A DNA stretch of 64,000 bases. It comes from Acanthosoma haemorrhoidale. Lineage: Eukaryota > Arthropoda > Insecta > Hemiptera > Acanthosomatidae. The stretch spans positions 114,449,866 to 114,513,865 of the forward strand of contig OV884011.1 in assembly GCA_930367205.1 (NCBI GenBank), written 5' to 3'. A model generated the notes under the pieces. That model was not told where the DNA came from. It saw only the letters and a list, made by a program, of their open reading frames with translations, and made no database searches. The position numbers were made by a program, and so were the translations under genes. Shown here piece by piece: positions 57,661-64,000 of the stretch (its first letter is position 1; each line of letters starts with the position of its first letter).

Positions 57661-58734
57661 TGACTTTACAATTATCTCAAAGGATTAATGAGACTAACCA
57701 AGATAATCAGTTTAAGTCTCCTCCTTCCCTTTACATAGTTTAGCATTGACTTCCACTTGACAATAAAATAAACCCTTCTCATGAGTTAATGCATGCTAAG
57801 AACGGATGTGAGGTAGGGCTAGGTGAAACCAGGTCTAATGGGCAGTGCATTAATCAGCTCTACTAAGGTCAGAAGAGTCTCTTGGGACTCACCCATCCTC
57901 TATAATGTGGGCACTTGGCCCTTTACTGAGTTTGGAAAAGCACTAGTAAGCCCCTGCCAGTAATGGTATATTTATTTTTGGTTTTCAGGTGAATTTATTA
58001 AAGCATTAGCCATAAAATTATTAAATGGAGTATTTTAAACAGTGGGGAAATTTTGTTTTTTTGAAGAAGATTACTTAGTACAATTTATTTTTTTTATAGA
58101 ATGATCTGTTCCCCCCTTAAATACATACACCTCCTGTGAACCAGCTGAAATTAACAAAATAATGAATGTCTGGGCATTAATAAGTATTGACACATTTACC
58201 CAAGAGCAAAATATTTGCTGTACCATTGAGTACTATACTTTCTTAACCAGTGGAAGTAAATTTGAGTTCATTTTATTTTACATACATCACATATTTAAAT
58301 ATTAAAGTTCTCTTAGTTATTTCGTTACGTATCCCTGAACCCATCGCTTTCAATTAAAGAGAAGAACTTTGGAAAAATGATAATCTGAGTGGCCTTATTT
58401 ATTTGGAAAATTATACTGAAATTTTGTATTTTGGAACTGTAGTTTTTTAGAGAAATGATGAGGTGCGTGTCGGACTCCGTCGGAGGATTGTCTACTTTTC
58501 TCAATTTACGGAATCCCTAAATTCCCTTACCTTCACGCTCATAATGTTTATTCATCTTTCTCTTCTGTTCAAGTTCTGATTTTATAAAGAAAACGTAGAA
58601 ACGTTGTTGTCGGACAATGGTTAAAAGTGCAGGCAATACCTAGTCACCAAGAACAATTGTGAGTTTCCTGACGAAACATTTAATAGTTATTTATAACTCT
58701 TTATTACTTTTTGATTGGGCTGGTTTTATTTATT
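57661..58734. other. AT-rich DNA, no gene recognised
   Basis: 57780-57960 is less AT-rich, without a readable frame. Nothing supported. Confidence 0.5.
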
Positions 58735-59784
58735 TTTTATATATATACATATATAACTTCTTTATTGTGCTAAAATTACAATGTCTTATTAGGCAATAAG
58801 TAATTGATATAAATGTTTTCATTCATACCATATTTACAATTTTCATTCACTCGCTAATTCATACAGTATTTACAAACAGCCCTCCCAACTCCACATGTTT
58901 GTCACCTCTCTCGCATGCGAATGAGAAGCGGAGTCTTGGGAAGTCCCCCACGCTCCTCCGTCAGCCGCGTCACTGAATACTAGCCAGTGGAGGTTGACCA
59001 AGAGCGCGAGAGCCACAGACACACAGGACATGATTAGAGAAACTGGCCATTTCCAGGACTCCCACTGTCACGCGTTTATAGCAGGTCACGAGGCCACTGC
59101 CATTTCAGTCTCCGAGGAGAATTATAGGGATGAGTGGTGCAGTGCAATGACTGTGCTACAGGATTAGGATGGTTGGAAAGGCTACTGTGGAATTTCATAA
59201 AGTTGGAAGGGATGAGTTCAAGACTGTAGGGTATATTAAGATCGTTATGAAGGGTTTTGTTGCTGAAGTAAAAAGGGGCATTTACTATTGTTCTCAGGAC
59301 TTTTGATTGAAAGGATTGGATACGCTTGATGTTCGACTTTTTTTCTATTGAGAGATGGGATGTCATTTGAAGTAGTCTGTACAGTTTTCCAAAGCGTCTG
59401 TTTAGTTCTTGTCTTTTTAGTCTCGTATGTGGGTTCCAGGTCAGTCGTTTGTCGAGATGGAAGCCTAAGTACCGTACTCTGTCTCGGATACAGGGAGAGG
59501 AATAGAATTAAAATAAACTAGTGGACAAGACTTGCGACAAAGGGTGAAGGTAATGTGGGAACATTTTGCTTCATTAACTTTGATCCGCCATTGGTTGCAC
59601 CAATACTCGATCTCGTCAAGGTTTTTTTGAAGGTTATGGGATGCTATGTCGGGGTCTGGGTGGGATGACAAGACTGCAGTGTCATCTCCAAATGTGGCCA
59701 AGAAGGTATTGGGAGTTGAGGGGACATCAGCGGTGTATAGGTTGTAGAGGATGGGACCCAGAACACTGCCCTGCGGAACTCCTG
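58735..59784 (-). mobile_element. Jockey-B 3' end, second copy, inverted orientation
   Basis: 5'-truncated inside the RT: similarity starts at 59784 with G-V-P-Q-G-S-V-L-G-P-I-L-Y-N-L-Y. The catalytic motif reads F-G-D-D where the first copy has F-A-D-D. Thumb sequence follows (59701-59465), then a frame change near 59465, then S-I-E-K-K-S-N-I-K-R-I-Q-S-F-Q-S-K-V-L-R and a C-terminus ending W-P-R-D-L-L with a stop at 59078-59076. The 3' UTR continues to an AATAAA (58766-58761 on the minus strand) and an A/T-rich tail to about 58735. This copy keeps the C-terminus that copy 1 lost. Confidence 0.88.
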
Positions 59785-60962
59785 GTATTATTTTTACTAT
59801 CGGAATATTTAAACGAGATTCGCACGAAAAATTCCATCTCTAAAAAATGAGTTACGAACACGCTATAAATGGAAGTTTTAATTACTTGTATGGAAGTAAT
59901 TACTGATCGAATCGCCAAAACAAAGATTACGTTTTATCAATCAAGACCCCGCTACCTTTAATCTGTACCCTACCAAAAATTATGGATAGTTGAATTAATT
60001 GGATAATTGAATAATTACATTTAATCATGTTTCACAAAGAATAACAGAGAAAGATACATGGCTGAAAAACTTGGGGTTATGAAAAAATGAAAGAAACAAA
60101 AAAAACTAATCACAGGGCTTGCTAGTACGAAACATCTTATGTATTATTATTATTATGAATGAAAACGATGATACATTTAACCTAATACATAATAAATCTT
60201 GTATTAAAGAGATAGCTCCCACCAATATCAAGTTCGGGGATCTACCCAATTAGTGTAGCCAAAACGTATTGGGAATATCGTCCACTTGTGGAGGCTATTG
60301 TTGTAGGTCTGTTGGTATCGGACTGGGTATCGGGGACGTCCCCATGATCTACCTATATATTTTTTCTTTTTCTTTTATTATTGAGAATAATTTCTTTTCG
60401 CTTGGAGATCATAGTGTTTTTTTAAACTTGATCATAAATACAGGATTTCAGGGACTACTATCATAGGTCAGCCATAAAAATGAGCCTTAACTAAGGATCA
60501 ATGTTAACCAGTATTAGAGCTAAATCGAAAAACAACTTGGAATTTATACTATTCACAGTTTATAATGTTGCAACAGGAGCCTCCACTTCTACTAAAAGTG
60601 CTTCAAGAAGTCAAAATTTACTATCTACTTAGGGATCAACCAAGAAACATAAAACAATTCCCTGAAACCACGAATTTCCAGCGTGGAAGAAGGGCGTTGC
60701 GATTTAGGGCGATTAGATTTTCATCCGTTTTGAATATATATTTAAAAAACAGTCCTAGTTTTCATTCTTAATGAAGAAAATCTTCTTATTTTTTTTAAGT
60801 ACCACGACTAACGACTATTTTTTAAGTAATTAGTCTCGACTGAATTTCATAATCATTTCAAACTATATCCAAAAAAAAATCAATGATTGACAAGTATTTA
60901 GGAGCTAATAAATGTTTATTAATAAAAATGAATGCCAGATTGTAGAATTGTAGAATGAATTA
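59785..60962. other. AT-rich DNA, no gene recognised
   Basis: Nothing supported. Confidence 0.5.
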
Positions 60963-61260
60963 TTAAACAGTTTTATTGTCTTTCCACAATTTATAACTTC
61001 TTCTTTAATTTAATAGTGCATTCGACAGCTCTAAGCCTCGTAAGTACTAAACGACTAGCAGTCGTATAGTGAGGAGCTTGGAAGTAGCAGCCTTAGTTAA
61101 ATAGATAAAAACATATGCTAGTATTATAGATGAGTTATATATACCACATGACCAATCAAAATAAATTAAATAACTGAAGACGACAGCTTAGAACTGTCGA
61201 AAGCGCCATTACATTAAAAAAGAAATTATAAGCTGTGGAAAGACAATAAAACTGTTTAAA
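60963..61260. mobile_element. Foldback MITE, family 2, copy 2
   Basis: TTAAACAGTTTTATTGTCTTTCC at the left is mirrored by GGAAAGACAATAAAACTGTTTAA at the right. The interior shares AGTAGCAGCC and AGCTTAGAACTGTCGAAAGCGCC with copy 1 at 6701-6941. A GACAGCTCTAAGC block on the left pairs with the right block. An extra stretch of about 45 bp (around 61040-61075) is absent from copy 1. Confidence 0.78.
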
Positions 61261-62195
61261 CACTTCGTGAAATAAAAATTCTCTCCTCTGTTCCGATATG
61301 TCATCTCCCCCAAGAAATAATAACTGTACATTGTTTGGGAAAATATAAAATAATACCTTCTTGGCTGTCATGGATGAGGGAGTTGGCAATTATGGATGTA
61401 CTCCTTGTTGCGTCTCTTATTTCGTTAATGTGATGTAACAACTTGTTTATACTATTAGGCGGTATTACGGCGTACTATACTTAACCGGTCTGTGTATCAT
61501 CCCTCAATAAAGGTAATTGGGAAGGACACTACATCAACCAATGACAGAATCGATAAGGCCTATTACTTTCTCCCGGTTGCTAAATTAAGTGCCCTCGGAG
61601 GCATTCTGTCAGTAGGGGGGCAAATTTCGTTTAGACTGCACTTGTCATTTTTGTGCCATTCCGTGTTTCGGCAGCTGAAAAACAATGCAACAAATGAAGG
61701 AATCAAAAATTATTGCCTATCCAGAAAAGTAAGAGGCTCTACTTTCAAACAGGAGCTGGCCCATAGCATTTCCTATTGATGGTCTTTATACTTAGGGTAA
61801 TGAAATTGATGTGTGCTGCTTAAAATATAATCATGGAAATTATAAGAAACGAAAGTTAAGTGTCAAAAGATCAACCCGCTTCAGTAACTTCTAGCTTTTT
61901 CAGTTCTGCTCCTAACTACTAATACTAGTCCAACTTTTTCTCTGATCTTTAACTAGCAATAATATCCTATTTCTTTGATCTTAATCCAGCCACTTCCAAT
62001 TTGCGGTGAGGCAAGTGAAATAAAATTCACATCCCTTTTTATTAGTTGAGCCGAGGACACTAAGAAGGGATTTAAAGAAGAATTGTCGTTAGACATTATT
62101 TTGCCTATAACATAAATGTTCTCTCGAGACCCGAATGGACTAACTCAATCAAGCTCAATTGGAACTAGGCACCCCTCTGTGATGTTCCTAGAACC
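61261..62195. other. No gene recognised
   Basis: The frame at 61492-61779 (plus) is open for 95 codons and ends near a GTAAGA donor-like site, but has no domain I recognise. Confidence 0.45.
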
Positions 62196-62282
62196 GGCAG
62201 GCTGATTGCAGGAGATGTTGGACCCATCTGTCGCGGGTGTGGCAAGAAAACTGAAGCACCAGCCCACTGGCTGCTTGGAAAC
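62196..62282 (+). pseudogene. Fragment of a non-LTR ORF2 C-terminal zinc-finger region
   Basis: It reads G-D-V-G-P-I-C-R-G-C-G-K-K-T-E-A-P-A-H-W-L-L and stops. C-x2-C followed at the usual distance by H resembles the C-R-x-C-G...E-T-x-x-H-x-L-x-x-C motif after the RNase H or RT of several insect LINEs. The last Cys is lost. The fragment is very short and isolated, so the call is tentative. Confidence 0.35.
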
Positions 62283-63547
62283 TGAAGCATTATCATTATT
62301 CTCTTAACACTAAGAGATGCTTTAAGAGAAAAGATATTCAGGTCATAGAGACTAAACTAAGGTATACAGTCTTCATTCCGTCCTTAGTTCGCTGACACCA
62401 TAGCGTTTTAAAAAATATAAAAATACCATGCTAATGGGCCTAGCAGTCAGATTTTAAACTAATGACCCCGAACAAGATGTCAAAATCGATAGTAAAAAGA
62501 AGTCTCTTTGAGAGGCGTTTGTACTAACCAAGAAAGGTTTCCCACTAACTGTGGAATGAAATAGTATGAGGAGCGCGCTCTATAGTTTTACTCTCGAGGC
62601 ACAATTTCAACGAAAACTCATAAATTCTTGACGAAGTTGGGATCGGCCGCAAAAAGGCTTCTGACTGTGCATATTATTCTTGACTCAATCAGAATCATCA
62701 AACATCAAAATGGCTAATAATGTGCAAAATATGCTCAAATTATTTCTTTTTGAACTGAGTGGTGAACTTTATTTTGTCGAAATTTAACATTTGTTATTAT
62801 TTTTGTTTATATTATTTGAATGGTTTGTTTACTGTGTTTAATTAAGTACACCCGATAAAAATTGGATAGCCCATCATTATTTAGAAAATAAACTTTCGTC
62901 TCTCTTAGTTTGTTTTGTTTACTGACTGAAATCAAATTTGTAATAACTTGATTTTAATGTCAATTTCATTTTGTCATTTATGCTTAACTTTTAAATGATG
63001 AGGTTTTTAATTTAAATGTTAAAATAGTTATTAGTGGGCCTGCCTAATGCTATCTTCACTGTGTTTTTTACGTTTAGATATAGACCTTTCATTTTTTTTA
63101 TTTTCGTTTGTTCCTTCTTGTATGTCCCTTACAAGAATGTTCATCATAACGTAAGGGAATGGAGAAAAAAAAGGCGCACTTGAAGGACACACGACAAAGG
63201 AATTATTTTACATTGGACCATCTATTTTTAGTTTTATTCTGTTAGTATCACAGTATTAAATATGCAGCAGTAAATATAACGAAAATAAACCCAACATTTT
63301 ATCTTACTAATACTTCATCTGAAGATTCCTACTTCCTAATTTTAAAATTAATTAACCACTTTTCGGGGCTATTAGAATTTGAGTTGAATGGAGGTCAGTT
63401 CTTTGTAAATCACTTGGCCTCGATTACTTTTTAAGAGGGGTAACTCATGGTTTATAAACAATAAATAACAAACTCGTTCGCAAAGTTTTTTTTTTTTCTC
63501 GTCTACAAATTACTTGACCCTTTTCTCTTTTTTTTCTTTTCCCCCAG
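62283..63547. other. AT-rich DNA, no gene recognised
   Basis: Nothing supported except the pyrimidine tract before the candidate exon that follows. Confidence 0.5.
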
Positions 63548-63604
63548 GCCCGGTGTGCCAGTTTGAAATCGAGGCTTGAAATCCAATCGAGGGCAGTACT
63601 GTGA
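63548..63604 (+). CDS. Candidate terminal exon or 3' exon start, unknown gene
   Basis: A very strong pyrimidine tract (63516-63545) ends in CCCCCAG (AG at 63546-63547). One frame is open for 18 codons (A-R-C-A-S-L-K-S-R-L-E) to TGA at 63602-63604; the others stop within 40 bases. The sequence to about 63740 is richer in GC than the flanks and has an AATAAA near 63864, so it may be a last exon made mostly of 3' UTR. No protein match is recognised. Confidence 0.3.
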   Translation, partial: ARCASLKSRLEIQSRAVL

Positions 63605-64000
63605 CAGACGGATTAGAGCGAAGGAAGGAATTCAAGTCGACCGTATCGATTCACTAACGATACATTCTGCAACCGAACAAGCGCCCAGACTTGAATAGTT
63701 TACTGGAGTAGGAGTTGAGAGCTGGGGGGGGGATTACGGACCCCCAACTATTCCCTTATATCTCTTCTCTTTGACGGAAACTCTTCAGATGAGATCTAAT
63801 ATCTGAAGCAAAAAGATATTAACTGCTAATGACAAACACCGGATTTGTTTCAAGCGGGAAACAATAAAATTAAATTGAGGAAGTCGAACATGATTATTTA
63901 GTAAGAAGCTAAAATTATGCTCTTCATAGTTTTAAATAAAAACAAAACTTGAGATGGTAATGTTATTGATTGACAATAACAACTGGTTGACCCATGTGCC
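63605..64000 (+). other. Possible 3' UTR then AT-rich DNA
   Basis: If the upstream acceptor is real this is its 3' UTR, with AATAAA near 63864. Otherwise nothing is recognised. Confidence 0.3.

Noticed and set aside
61492..61779. A 95-codon plus-strand frame
   Set aside because: No recognisable domain and no good acceptor at its start. The donor-like GTAAGA alone is not enough.

Overview
The window looks like gene-poor, AT-rich nuclear DNA from an arthropod, most likely an insect. The basis is a group of Jockey-clade and R1-like non-LTR retrotransposons of insect type, a DD34D mariner transposase fossil, an LTR family seen only as isolated or partial LTRs, several palindromic MITE-like elements, and no bacterial gene organisation. 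A hemipteran source is possible, but I cannot fix the order or species. No complete host gene is visible. A handful of splice-site-bounded open segments are offered as candidate exons, the best at 41484-41606.

Layout. 1-3581: the 3' three quarters of a Jockey element (Jockey-A; ORF1 zinc knuckles, ORF2 endonuclease and reverse transcriptase, structured 3' UTR, 21-nt A tail), inserted in an LTR whose 3' half follows to 4127. 4.1-10.9 kb: AT-rich DNA with two diverged or recent tandem duplications (5350-6425 and 7827-8220), a foldback MITE (6701-6941), and a degenerate RT C-terminus (8224 onward) that carries a second small MITE (8982-9089). 11-21 kb: mostly anonymous, with hairpins and dispersed direct repeats. 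21.0-25.8 kb: two isolated LTRs on the minus strand (21011-21888 and 24989-25759). 28596-28671: a tiny poly(A)-tailed insertion with a 14-bp target duplication. 30.9-31.4 kb: another LTR. 34.6-36.0 kb: a 95-bp tandem array rich in perfect palindromes containing CACGTG, then a 540-bp foldback element. 39619-41278: a mariner-type unit with 29-bp perfect terminal repeats and TA duplications. 44.1-46.3 kb: inverted repeat arms enclosing a MITE, a Jockey-A 3' end, a TC microsatellite and an LTR. 48.1-54.7 kb: a second Jockey element (Jockey-B) split by 2.9 kb of unrelated DNA, with an LTR nested in its 3' UTR. 56.3-57.7 kb: an R1-like fossil. 58.7-59.8 kb: a second Jockey-B 3' end in inverted orientation. 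61 kb: a second copy of the foldback MITE.

How it fits together. Nearly everything that can be identified is a selfish element, and several are nested. Nesting gives relative ages, for example Jockey-A is younger than its host LTR, and one LTR is younger than the Jockey-B copy it interrupts. All coding copies are broken by frameshifts, stops or deletions, so none looks autonomous as it stands. I found no clear sign of a new cellular system. The most interesting leads are the palindromic 95-bp array, the conserved 3' UTR hairpins of Jockey-A, the inverted Jockey-B pair, the foldback elements and the candidate exons.
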